From Acorus gramineus (lineage: Eukaryota > Streptophyta > Magnoliopsida > Acorales > Acoraceae), in the NCBI GenBank assembly GCA_030737835.1, contig CM060855.1:7851786-7915785 (forward strand): DNA of 64,000 bases, in the 5' to 3' direction. The notes under the pieces are model-generated. The model saw nothing but the letters and a program-made list of their open reading frames with translations. It did no database searches and was not told where the DNA came from. Shown piece after piece: positions 34,673-46,630 of this stretch; position 1 is the first letter of the stretch; every line of letters begins with the position of its first letter. A program made the translations under genes and the position numbers.

Positions 34673-36814
34673 TGGCAACAAAAAAAAAGGTGGGATCTTT
34701 CGCAAGTACAGTCGGAATTTGATTGAGTTCGTGCAGAATTCCGAGGCGTATTGGTATTTCTCGCCGATCGTCAGAGCTGCACTTTGGGCCTCTCTTCGAA
34801 CTGTCATATTTGTTGGGTTTATTTTCTTTCATTATTATTTTTTTCATCATTGATGATTCATTGAGTTATTGTGTATAACATCTTGTTCAATTTCTATTGC
34901 AAAGCATACATCATGAACAGAGTAGACCAATATTATTGTCCTTTTTTTTTTTTTTTTTGGAGGGTCAATATTATTATTGTTCTTTTGTATTACATTACAA
35001 TCATTGAACAAAAACAAAGCTTGTTAATCCCATTCGGCCATTGTCTAATTTAATCAATTTTGAAATGGAAATGCTCATTTACGCTAAGAAAAAATAAAAC
35101 TTGTTATTTTCTAGCTTGAGGTCAATGTTCATTGAAAAAAAAAACTTCTTATACATTGTTGCAATTGATTAATTGTAATTATAGTTGAATTGGATTTCCC
35201 ATTATATAATTTGAAAAAAAATTATGTGAACACATACCGGTAGGATTCCCATAAGTTACGTCTCTTAATGGGTGAAAGTGATACTTTCATGAAAACCATT
35301 GATGGAAGTTCCTTGATCCAAAATTCCCATAAGTATTGATGCCAAATTTATAACAAGTCTGCCTGATTTTGACTAATCAGGGATAGACAAACCTAATAAA
35401 ATTTTCGTGTTCCTGAAATTCAGGGAAGGTGGGAAATGAAAGACGTGTAATTATCATATTGTGCGAAGTTGGTTGGTTTCCTATCGGCCGTGTTAGGTAC
35501 GGCTTTTGGGAATTAGCATTGCGGTTGACCGTGGACTGCACTACCTGTTTTTAAAATAAAGACTTTTATAATCAGATACAATATATATATATATATATAT
35601 AAAAGTTTCCTCCATGAGAATATTCTGCCCGCCATTCAACTCATGTTGACCCTGTTAGTTTCGTAATATTAGTTTTAATCCAGAATGAAATAGAAATTTA
35701 AACCTGAGCCCCATCTAATCTGTTGGTCTGGGTCATTGGTCTATGATATTTTTAAGTTCTGGAATGTGTTGGATATGTGGATCATTTGATCAGAGATATG
35801 TTTGTGAGAAATTCTGCTGTGTAGTATTGTGAGGTCAAAGTCAATAATGTTGTTCTGCATTTTTCCATTAAATTTACTGTTTTTCGCTTTTATAAAATCT
35901 AGGCATCTGCCTATATTTTCTTTAAAAAAAAAAATTTATTATTTTTTGTTAGAGTGTTGTTACTGGATTTATTATTTTAAAATAATATTTTTCATATAAA
36001 ATTATGAAAACATATATTCACCTTAACAAGATATATATTTCAATAAAAATTTTTTATATTTTTTATAAATGTATCTATACGATTCATTAGAGTATGTTTT
36101 ATTTTTTTTATAAAAAAATATTAGACGAGGTAGATTATTTTTAAAAAATTCAAAACATTTGTACACTGAATTTAGATCTAGATTCATACCGGACGGATCC
36201 AAATCTGATATAAGATCAATTATGAACCTGACAATATGGGAGGAACCCCCGCCTCTGTCGATTTCCATCATTTCAATGTCGCTCCACTTCTCGAGGCGAT
36301 GGGGTCCCATTACTTAATCGATGATCGAATTGCGTCGGTCCCCCTCGAAATGATTCGCCATCTTTACACCCCTCCCCCCGTTTGGAACTGGGATATGTTT
36401 TATTCTTGGGTATACATTTACCCAAGCATAAATGAGTATAAATAAGGATAAAGCAATTTTGTGTTTGGTTGTATGTTGAATTATTCTCGTTGGTAAACGT
36501 AAGAATAAATGTTTTGTTGTTTGGGTAAAATGTGAATAAAGTATAGATAATGATTTATAAAATGTGAAAAAATAATGATAGTTGATTTGACATGTGATTT
36601 ATAAGAGATGATATCAGATGATTTGACAGTGGACCCACATATTCTTTAAGTGGAATAACCTAAAATAACTTTAATTTCAGGGGTTGGTTGGAATTCATAT
36701 ACCACTTTATACTAGTTTATTATGGCATACTTTATCAGGGGTTATCTGGGGCAAACAAACACCATTCATCCCTTATCCGAGGTTATCCGAGAGCTTATTC
36801 CCAAAACAAACAGG

Positions 36815-37648
36815 TAGGCCTGTCAACGTGTCGGGTCCGGGTCGGGTCGGGGTGGACCCGGACCCGTCGAACCCGGGTCGGGGTCCGACCCGACTCGGAT
36901 GGTTGGGTAAAAAAAAAGGAAAAAAAAAAGAGAGAAGAGCTCATGTATTTGTTTGCCTTATCATTCCATTTGAAATTTTGTGTAATAAAACATTATTGTT
37001 AATGAGACTATGTTTGAATATAATTTTATACAATTCAAAAGAAGTAAATGAATTATTAAACAACATCCAAAACAATAATCACTAACATAAAAAACATATT
37101 AACCTAAATAATAAACATAACTAATTATACAAACATTCAAAATAATATTAACCTAAACAATATTCAAAACAATAAACACTAACATATTAACCTAAATAAT
37201 AAACATAAATCATGCAACAAACTAATTAATCATACAAATTCAAAAGCTAATAAGTTAATTGTCCAAAACAAACTGTCGACAATACATTACTAAGTTTATT
37301 ACATATTAAATAATCAAGTTCTTGCAAGTTGCAACATAAAAAAAAAAAAATGTTATGATTATGATTATGACTTATGATTTATAGGCTTGTTATGATTATG
37401 ATTTATGAACTTGTAGATACAAAAATAACTTAAGTAAGAAATAAAATTATGTATCAACTAATACTAATGGTCTTATAATATATGAGCATATTTTAATAAA
37501 ACAATCGGGTCTCGAGTCCAACGGGTCGGGGCGCGGTGGACCCGGACCCGACCCATTTGTTTGTTCGGGTCCGCCGGATCGGGTCCAAATTAGGTCGGGT
37601 CGGGTCGTGGTCCGGTCCGGATCTGGACCCTACCCGTTGACAGGCTTA
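36815..37648. mobile_element. Non-autonomous hAT-like element with 8-bp target duplication
   Basis: 834 bp flanked by exact CAAACAGG duplications (36807-36814 and 37649-37656). Terminal inverted repeats TAGGCCTGTCAACG on the left and TAAGCCTGTCAACG on the right (reverse complement), 13 of 14 matching. Both ends carry GGGTCGGGTCC-type GC-rich subterminal repeats around an AT-rich core. No transposase; frames across the ends are compositional. The 8-bp duplication fits hAT. Confidence 0.85.
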
Positions 37649-37687
37649 CAAACAGGGGCTTAAAATAAATAACATAATATAAAATAA

Positions 37688-38175
37688 GGGAAAAATCAAT
37701 ACAACCCCCTGAAATCTGACTAAAATTCATATAGATCCCTGACTTTTTTTAAAATTCGTATAACCCCCTCAAAACACTAGTAAATCCAAATAATCCCCTA
37801 AATAAATATATTTTGAAAACATTTCATTTGGTTAACCCTGATTAAAAACACAATATAATAAAAAAAAACCAGTGCAATGTGTTAGAAATATAAAAAGTCC
37901 TATAAAAATGACGATTTAACGCTCTTTGGATATATTATAAAACCCTATCTGGATGGATAAGATCATCATTTATAAAAGATTTTTTACATTTTTAATACAT
38001 TGTAGGGTTTTTTAATATACTTTATTTTCTACTAGGGTTAACCAAACATAATGTTCGCAAAATATTCATCATCTGTAAGCCTAAATTATATTCAAGGGGT
38101 TATTTGGATTTACTAGGTGTTTTTAGGGGGTCATATGGATTTTAAGAAAAGGCAGGGGGTTATATGGATTTGCCC
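37688..38175. mobile_element. Foldback DNA element with long TIRs and 10-bp flanking repeat
   Basis: 488 bp. Left arm GGGAAAAATCAATACAACCC, right arm (reverse complement) GGGCAAATCCATATAACCCC, with pairing continuing through AACCCCCTGAAAT-type words and ACTAGTAAATCCAAATAA / CCTAGTAAATCCAAATAA for over 100 bases. Flanked by identical TATAAAATAA (37678-37687 and 38176-38185). The 9-10 bp duplication and long TIRs suggest a Mutator-like MITE, but the flank is AT-rich, so chance must be considered. Confidence 0.7.
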
Positions 38176-38506
38176 TATAAAATAAAGATTTATTTTATTA
38201 ATAAAATAAAATAATATAAAGATGCGAACAAACAAGGGGGTCTCAATTTGTGGAAGGGATTGCATGCTCTCCTTTTCACCGTAATTTTTTTTTTTTTCAA
38301 AAAATTTTAAAATTCATCGTCCCTAAAAAACTGGGAAATCTGATATTTGATTCTTTATTTCTGCGGAAAAAAAGGAACAAAATAAGAACATTGGGTACAT
38401 TGGGTATTTTTTGAGAACTTTTTTTATTTCTTTCATTGGTTTCTAGGGTTTCAGATTTCCTTGTGATTCGTGGATGTGGTGATATTGCTGTGATGCGGGA
38501 GATAGT

Positions 38507-41500
38507 ATGCTAAAGAGGGAGGCCCTTCGATTTGTCTCTCATCTTCATAGGGGAAGAAAAACAATGGCTTTGTATAAAGATCTCTTTTGTTCTGGTTTTT
38601 CTGGGATGGCCCAGATTGGTCGGATGAGCGATCGATCGTCGCAGATTCCGAGGAGGGGTTGGATCGATGTGGGTGGTGTTTATTCGGTGAATCACTGCAG
38701 CGGCATTGATGGGTTGAGCTTGAAGTGTTGCGCTTCTGAAAGCTTTGATGGGGTGCTCGGGAAATTCGACAGCGATTTGTGGAAACCACGTGCAGTGGCT
38801 TCGCATCATCAGTTGATCCGTGATTCGGAGTCCGGGACTGGTGGGGAGGAGTTCGGTCAGAAGATTGTCAATGGAAAGTCCAGGCATGGAAGCCCACTCA
38901 GGTTTCTGGATTCTCCCATGCCCAAGAAACTCGTTGTCGCCGTCGATGTTGATGAAGGTAGCTATTGACAAGTCTTACCATTTTTGTGATATTGTCTTTG
39001 TTTTCTGTAAAAGCATTTGAAAGTGTAGGTGCATGGTGGATGAATTTGATTATAAGAAGCTTTAGGTCAATGCATTCTTATTATAATTTATGAAGGCATG
39101 ACCATGATTGAAGTCATCATATGACCTTTCTGCACAAATAAAGACACCAATTTTGGAATTCAATTCTTTAAGCACTCTGTGTTTCTGCCACATGCGGCAC
39201 TGCCCAAAGAGGTTGTTGGGTTGCAGTATTTCAAATTTTATAATTAAATGATACGTGTGTGACCTTCTCCTAGAGATGGAAATTATACAAGTAAATGAAA
39301 AATGAGTTTGACATTTTCCTAGAGATGGACAAGTTTGCCTGGCCTATATGTGTAACCTATAAATTCTATGGAGTGAAACCACCATTGATTATTTTCTAAT
39401 TGAAGGGGAAAAATAGTGGGCAGATTAACCAAGTTTCAAAAGCTTTTCCATTGGACTCTTGGAGATATTTGGTGATGCAGAATGAAGCTATCACCAAATA
39501 CTTCCATCTCTTAGCAAGGGATTTGTATTTCACTTGATTTTATGCCTGCACACCTTGTACCAATATGACATGTAGATGCCTGCTCGCTCATCAATTTTTC
39601 TAGAACTGGCCCTTAGAAGAGTAAGAAACTTCATTGAAGAACAAAGTTACATTAAAGCATCTGATGGTTATTTAGAGTTTTCATACTTAAATGCTTAGTT
39701 GAACATGTGTAAGACTATAAGGGGGAAGGGGGAAATGGAAAGATTTCCATGGTCAGTGGGAATGAGTCCCATTTTTTCTGGCAATACGCCATAACCCCAT
39801 ACATGTTGGAAGTGGAGAGTCCTGTGATATAATATTGGAGATACTTGTCCATACAGAATAGGACAGTGGTTAATCAGCTGTAAAGGATCACAATGATGCT
39901 GGTCAAGAAGCCTCAAGTAACGGTTAGTCATATAGACAGTAGGAAAAAGGAGTCAAGTCATATGCATTGGTCCACAACTTAATGGTTGTAATTATGCTTA
40001 AATGTAATGTCTTCTTTGTTCAGTTATTCCTGCAGCACAGTAAGTTCTTACTTATATTTAGAATACTGGAAAAGAAAGCCTTTGAATTGAACTGTCTTAA
40101 TTCATTGCCGTGTGGTTATTAGTTCATAAACTTCTATCGGTTGCTGATTTATCCATTTTATGTTGCCTGTTATAGAATGGATCCAACTTTAACCCAAAAA
40201 AGGGGTTTCAAGCCATGGATGAAATTTGCTTGTTCTTAGGGCCTTTGTTTTGCTGAGAAGTTCTAGGGCCTTTGAGATTATAGTCATTTCCTTTACCGAA
40301 GATTACAATGATGTGCCAATCATCAAAGAAATCCCATGAGGCGTATTTATCCATGCCATATGCTTCTTTGATTATACAAAATTTAGTTGTATAGTAAAGC
40401 ATCATATGAAGGGTATTTTGGTTATGATTTATCTTGAATTAGAGGCCAAAAGCACAGACAGACATTTTGGTTATGATTTATCTTGAATGAAGGGCATTTT
40501 GGTTATGATTTATCTTTCATGTACAAGGATTGTTTGAAATTCTTCTGCAAATGATATGGTAAATCCACAGACAGCATGGACTATAGAAGGGGTGAGAAAT
40601 ATAAGTGGTCTGTGGATTGTTTTCTATAAAGATCTATGCTCTCTTCTCCAACAAAAATTGATTTTGTTCTCAATGGTAATGTGCTCAGGCGTCAAAGTCC
40701 TGGGTTCAAGTCTTCAGAGCAGACACTTTGTGAAAAAAGCCAAATTTGTGAGAGAGAAAGAAAGAAAAAGTCAAGTGTTAGGGTTGTATCCTAGTATCTT
40801 TCCTACCAAAATCTTGCTATATATGTGATTGCTTTGGGTGATGCCCTTTGATGGCCTTTCTCAAATAGACCAAAAAATGCCCTTTGTGAGTTGCAGACCT
40901 TGGCTATGAGTTGTCATTTTGTCTCTGGCTCCGTGATATCTATTTGTTCCTTGTTTCTCAGTTTTGCATTACTTATACTAATACTAAGGTTCTGATCTGT
41001 TAAATTTGGTTGTTCTACAGTTCTTGGAAGCTTCCTGGCAGCTTTAAACAAATTCATTGCCGAACATTATTCTTTGAGTCACTCGGTATCAGAGTACCAT
41101 GTTTATGAGTTCTGCAAGGTATTTTTTTAATTTCCATCTGGTTCTATTTTAGATTGCTATTGTGGATGGATGCCCCATCAAACATGGTTGTCTGTAGTTT
41201 TTTGTAATTCCGCTTCTGAATATAAATTGGGTTTAAAATAAATTTAAGTCATACTTATTCACGTGATCATGTGTTTCTTAGATACCTTTGTGTTACATTA
41301 ATTTACTCAACAAAAACCTTAGCTCTTAGATTTCCAATTTCTGAAAAATTCAAACAATCTTGTTTGTAGGGGGCATCCAACACAATACTAATGTTTTTTT
41401 TTTTAACAGAACACAATACTAGTGTTAATGATTTGATATAGTCTCTTCCTTATCTCATTATCTTCTCAAGCCTCTTTTGGTGTGTGAACTTAGATTCCCT

Positions 41501-42932
41501 TTGTACTAGTGCATATGATCAGTTACATACTCTGTCCTGTCGCAGATATGGAACTGTTCCAGAATCGAAGGTACCACACCAGATCCTTCTTTATTCAGTT
41601 CATCTTCTTCATTTTTGGTAGCACTTGCAAAGTTTTATGTTTAGAAAAATTATTCAAATCTGTTTTCCCAAAAATTCGATTCAAGTAATTGACTGTTAAG
41701 AGATATGCACCTCTAATGCTCTTCCTTTATGATTTATTGGATATGTCATCTTCGGTGATGCAGCGGACCTCCGTGTTCATGAGTTTTTTAAGACAGCCTA
41801 CTTCAAAAATGGGATTTACCCCATCCCGGGTGCTCAACAGTCTCTTCACAAACTGGCTAGATTTTGCGATTTATCAGTTGTGACGTGAGTTTTCTTTACT
41901 TGAGTTTCTTTGTTAATGTAAATTTCTCCTTTGCAAGTGTTGCAGTAATTTATTTTTTTATTTTTTATTTGTGTGTGTGTGTGAAGATCTCGCCAGAATG
42001 CAATCAAAGACCATACGATTGAATGGATCGAAAGGCATTATCCAGGCTTGTTTCAGGAAATCCACTTCGGAAATCATTTTGCTTTAGATGGACAATCAAG
42101 GGCAAAGTCAGATATTTGCAGGTATTCGATATGTTTGTCATTTTTACATAAATGGAATTTTGAAACTACCGCCGTGTTCACACCTCTCTTTTTATTTCCT
42201 TTTTTTTTTTTTTTGCAAAATGCTACAATGTTATAGAAGTCTGGTCTTGAACAAGCACATTCCTGAGACAGAGAACCACAAAAAGATCACGATATGGTAT
42301 ACAGTAAAACAGTATTTTGCATTTGGAATGTTGATTACTAATAACGTACAACTATTATTGAGGAATGCTGCAAAAATTGTTTTGCATACATGCATACTAA
42401 TACTTCCAGTGCTATCTTTATTTGAAGTTCATATTTCACGTTTTAAATGTATATATATATATATATTCAAGCCTTGGTCTCTTCATGGAGTGTAATGTGT
42501 CAACGAAGCAAAAGTTTAATAAAACATTGAATTTCAGCCAGCAATCTAAATGACCCATGTCCGATTATACCTACTGAATATGCCTTCTGCTTAATTAATT
42601 ATTGGTTGTGACTTGTAATGGCATCTATAAAATTATTATCCTTCCAAAATTGCACTCTTGTTTATTCCTGATCTAGTGCATACACACAAGTAAAATGCAA
42701 TATGAATGTTCACTAAATGTTTTGCAGGTCTTTCGGAGCACAAGTTTTGATTGACGACAACCCCAGATATGCCATTGAATGCGCCGAAGTGGGCATCAAG
42801 GTCCTACTTTTTGACTATCACAATTCATATCCTTGGTGTAAAACTGGTTCTGCTACATCACACCCGCTAGTGACTAAGGTTCATAACTGGCAAGAAGTTG
42901 AGCAATATCTTGTATCGTGGGTGGTCTCCTAG
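38507..42932 (+). CDS. HAD-superfamily protein, NT5C-like (plant)
   Basis: Probable phosphatase/nucleotidase-fold protein; substrate unknown. Exons 38507-38957, 41021-41118, 41546-41570 (25-nt microexon), 41764-41884, 41987-42121 and 42728-42932 join in frame to 344 aa. The N-terminal ~140 residues are Ser/Gly/Arg-rich, probably an organelle targeting or regulatory extension. HAD motif I is VAVDVDEVLGSFL (Asp147 nucleophile, Asp149). Then SVSEYHVYEFCKIWNC, RVHEFFKTAYFKNGIYPIPG, motif II SVVTSRQNAIKDHTIEW, FGNHFALDGQSRAKSDIC (motif III Lys candidate) and motif IV VLIDDNPRYAIEC. It ends KVHNWQEVEQYLVSWVVS. All four HAD motifs are present, so it is probably active. An in-frame Met at 38564 is an alternative start. 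A seven-codon upstream ORF (ATG 38493) overlaps the first ATG, which could lower initiation there. A (GT)n tract abuts the exon 5 acceptor. Confidence 0.9.
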
Positions 42933-42933
42933 A

Positions 42934-42971
42934 ATTCTCTCTCTCTCTCTCTCCCCCCCCCCCCCCCCCCC
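42934..42971. repeat. (CT)n(C)n microsatellite just after the HAD stop codon
   Basis: TCTCTCTCT run followed by about 18 C, immediately behind the TAG at 42930-42932, so probably inside the 3' untranslated region. Length likely varies between individuals or is uncertain in the assembly. Confidence 0.9.
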
Positions 42972-43486
42972 TCTTAAATTGGTTGGTTCTCTTGGGCACA
43001 AGTTCTTCCAGCAGATTCTTTAAGCTTCTTGACGCATGTGGATGAACTCCTTTGGTCATAAAAACATTGGAGGCATTCAAGAAAACATCTTCAGACATGG
43101 CTATCATAAGTTGGGTTGAAGATTATTCAGGTCATGATTTAGTGTTAGGATTTAGAGTTCTGTATCTGTTGATCTTGCCACTTAGATTCAGATCCAGAAT
43201 ATGTATACACGATTGAAATTAGATGCACAATGGGAGTCCAATTGGATTCATTGAATTGTTATTTGTTAATATGAAAACACATTTGTAGTTGATTTTACCA
43301 TGGTTTTAAGTAAATTTTAATGTTTACTTTCATCAATTGTTACTGAGATGTGTTTCATAGTTACCATTGATGACAACAGGCACTCTCATATCGTATGGAA
43401 AGGATTCCTTTCAGACTAAATTTGTCTCATTAAAGAGGCATAAAACATTGACTCCAAACATTACCAGAAATCAGTGACCACTAATT

Positions 43487-44430
43487 CTATGTGACCAGAT
43501 AAATAGGACCAAATGACTGAACCATGTTAGGGTTGTCAAGCTCCTCCAAGCACATGTATGGTACCTCAACCTCTTCTACATCCCTTTTGAGACCACCCAC
43601 CACTAGTGGCCCTGAAATTGGCCCTGTCATCCAGTGTCTGGGGTCTGATCGACCTGTGGTTCCAAATATGGGGCCAGAGATGATGCTCCTCTGGTTCAAC
43701 ATGCTAGAATCGTTTGTGCTGTTCGGACTCTTTTTACTATGTCTTGGCCAGAAGAAGAGGGAGCTCTTCCATGATTTTCTGTTACTCTTCTCTTTGGGCT
43801 TGGTCACTTTTGCCGCCTCGTCCCATTGTTGTTTCTGGGGTCTGTTTCTGGCTTCCATGGCATGTTTTTGTGCGTCTTCTAAGAACTGCTCATTTTGCAT
43901 GAAAGAAATCATGTCAAGCTTCTATATAAGGGGACAACTCTGTTTTCTTCTGAATTGTTTTTATAGCATAGCTATTAAAATTGGAGTTCATGCAGTCAGT
44001 AATATATCTTTTTTTTTAAGGCAAATGTAGATCCTTTTATAACTAGTTCGAAACAGTTACATAAGGTCCGAAATCTTTGAAAAACAGAGACAGATTTCAA
44101 AAGCGAGGGGACTGTAATATATCTTATAACGGTCTATACGTATATAGTAGCTGCATTCATATTGATCTTGATTAAAAAGGAAAAGAAAAGGTATAGAAGA
44201 GAGTATAAAATTCACAATGGGGATCGTATTATCTGAGTAATTTGAATAATTTGATGGTGACTATTGGAAGACTAGAATGTATGTAAATTCAAAGCCGACT
44301 ATCAACCCAAACCAGCAGAAGGAGAGAAAAGTTTTCAAACCTTTGAGAAGTCCATCCTTGCATCGTATTCAACTCCACTGCAGTCCACATTGTCCTCTTT
44401 TGGATAGATTGGAATCTTCTTCTTCTTCTT
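43487..44430 (-). CDS. Short plant protein of unknown function
   Basis: Two exons are clear on the minus strand: 44430-44341 (30 codons, phase 0) and 43921-43487 (144 codons and stop). Translation: a Lys run, IPIYPKEDNVDCSGVEYDAR, MDFSK | KLDMISFMQNEQFLEDAQKH, a basic linker KPKEKSNRKSWKSSLFFWPR, a Gly/Pro-rich tail (SGPIFGTTGRSDPRHWMTGP) and YLVT. The composition suggests a soluble, partly disordered protein; no named domain recognised. Splice sites are good (TATATAATAG acceptor, AAG|GTTTG donor, CTTATATAG acceptor). The start is unresolved: the first in-frame ATG in the visible exons is at 44355, but the conserved-looking sequence begins earlier, so an upstream exon (possibly ending AAAAAG|GTGAG near 44637) may supply the N-terminus. 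Confidence 0.65.
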
Positions 44431-44740
44431 CTATTATATAAAGAAAAGAGGAATGAATGACATTAGGCCTTGGACAACAAATCTCAGACTTGATAAATGA
44501 AAGAATAGAAACATAGACTGTTATGCATTAAAAACAGGATCATCAGAAGAGAGAGAAAAAAAACTTGGAAAACAAAATGAGAAACAAAACCCATAAAAAA
44601 GAATTCAAGGAGGATATATGCAGACCTTTCTGTCTCACCTTTTTCTGTATTCTCTTTGCCTAGAGAATGAACTAGCGGGCAACTAAAAGAATGACAGTTT
44701 CAGCTTCAGCAGGCAAGGGAAGACATGCCACTAGAGGTGT

Positions 44741-44750
44741 GTATATAAAA
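44741..44750 (-). promoter_or_regulatory. TATA-like box for the gene at 43487-44430
   Basis: TTTTATATAC on the minus strand. About 20 bases downstream begins a short ATG frame of six codons (ATG TCT TCC ...) that would be an upstream ORF in a leader exon. Supports transcription starting near 44715. Confidence 0.4.
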
Positions 44751-44759
44751 GAAGGCAAA

Positions 44760-46630
44760 CCCCTGAAGGGAAAGACTGCAGACAGAAAGAAAGTGGAACT
44801 AAAAGATGAAATAAAATAAATCCCCAACTGGATAAGAAATAATCAACTTGGTGGAATAAAATGGCCCAATGGGCTATTTACCAAAAAAAAAAAAAAAACA
44901 CTTGGTGGAATAAAAAATTCTAAAATTATACATTACTAAAGAAATTAATGAATGGGTTGATTGGATTCTGTGCAGTTAGAAGATGATTGGTAAGAGGGGC
45001 ACAGTATCAGAGATACGGTTAGACGGGAATCATCAAAAGACCAAATTGCCCATGTATAACAAAATTAATGAGGGTAATTTTGTATTATTATTTACATGGT
45101 TTAGAAGGGATTGACTGGGCATGTGTCCACCGAAAATGAAGGGAACAGATCATGTGTGGTAGAACATGCTTTTAACAAGTCCCTGGCCCCATTTTGGGCC
45201 CTTCAACATGGTGGGGCCCAGGCTGGGTTTTGCCCAGGCCGCGCTTTTTTCGGGTCGGCTTTGACCGGGTTGAGAGGCTTCGGGCCCGGGTTCGGGCCGG
45301 GCCTAAAGTCCAAAATCAGGTCCGGGCCCGTCCATAGGCCCGGCCACGAACGGCCAAGTCTGGGCCGGGCCGGGCCGGGCCGGGCTTAAGGTTCGGGTTG
45401 GGCTTTGTGCCCACACCTATTTTTTTCATTTTTTTTAGTTAAATTAAAATATACAATAAAGTAAATAAAAAAGTTGAATAACTTGAATTGAACTATGAAC
45501 AATAAAACTATTTGAATTGAATATTGATATAACTATCCGTTGGGGAGGGTTTTAAAAAAACCCTTAGGGTCCATGACCGGGCCGGGCACGGGCCTACGGG
45601 CAGGCTTTCCCGGGCGGGGCTCCAGGCCGGGCTTTGGGGTTTTTGCCAAGGCCCAAGCCCGGTCCTATGGAAGGTCCGGGCCAGGGCGGCCCGAAGTCCG
45701 GTGGGGATTACCGAATCAGTGGTTATTAAAACGAGAACCACCAAATCTGAGGACAAGAAATCTGTTATTTTAATTTTAAAAAACCTAAATATTGGTCCTT
45801 CCCTGGTTGCATGACTTCTGAGCCAAAGGAATCTATCTTTTTCTTTTCTTGTACGATAAAATATTTAAATAATTTCATTCACCCTCCAAACAAACTATCC
45901 CTAACCAACACCTTCCATATTTGTGAAAAAAAATCATCCTAAAGAACACTATCCTTCAAAAAAAAAAAATCATCCCTCATGTTGCAAAAGTCATCTTGAA
46001 CTATGGATGCCTTTGTAGAGAGAGTTGAAAAATTAACCTTTCACTAAAAACATCTTTAGAAAAAAATATTCATACAATCTCTCTTTGTTAGATATTGAAA
46101 AACTATTTTTCATAACCAAAAAATTGTTTTCTGTTTTCTGTCAAAAACAGGACCATTGGAAGTGTTTGAATCGGGATTAAATATAATTCCTACAAACTGA
46201 GTGTTCAAAAGCTGTCCAAATTCAGTATCCAAACACTACCATAGTTCTAAACTTAGTATAACCCCAATGTAAAAGAATAACAACAATTATGATGTACTTC
46301 GGGCCCAAACAAGAAAGCAAGCAAGAAGAAGATACGAAAAGAATTTAGATACAGAAGCACCAAAACATGAGTCTATCTATCATCCAAATTGGGTGACAAA
46401 ACCACCCAAAATCCAGGTTAATCTGAAAAAGGTTCATCAGTCAGATCTTTACATTAATTTATCACAGGCCTACCCAATGGAGGGCAGTCGAAACACACTT
46501 GCTACCTCCAGCGCTCCCTATACAAAACCCTGGTCACATTCTTAACATATCTAAATAGACCCCTCTATATCATAGCATCACAGCATCTCTTGCACAAAGA
46601 GGGTTTGTTTAAAAATATATATTAAATTCA
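44760..46630. other. Intergenic region with GC-rich transposon ends
   Basis: Two GC-rich blocks of GGGCCGGGC/GGCCCGGG words (45190-45415 and 45555-45710) surround an AT-rich core (45420-45540). This is the same architecture as the hAT-like element at 36815, so the interval is probably one non-autonomous element of that kind. Ends and target duplication could not be fixed. The open frames (82-92 codons) are compositional. Confidence 0.45.

Larger units (their letters stand above)
34673..38506. other. Intergenic region with nested DNA transposons
   Basis: After the ATL 3' end: AT-rich DNA with an (AT)n microsatellite at 35579-35602, a short GC-richer segment at 36230-36385 open for 69 codons (MGGTPASVDFHHFNVAPLLE...) that I do not recognise, a degenerate element from about 36385 to 37690, and two well-defined elements listed separately (36815-37648, 37688-38175). 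No gene supported. Confidence 0.55.

Noticed and set aside
34074-34850. 258-codon open frame antisense to the ATL gene
   Set aside because: It overlaps the ATL coding sequence; its Ser/Pro/Arg-rich translation is a compositional shadow of GC-rich codons and has no domain.
36236-36445. 69-codon GC-richer frame
   Set aside because: No family recognised, no splice or promoter context; left as intergenic.
40675-40780. Possible SINE with a GGGTTCAAGTCTTC B-box-like word
   Set aside because: No A box, body similarity or poly(A) tail could be matched to the SINE family in this window.
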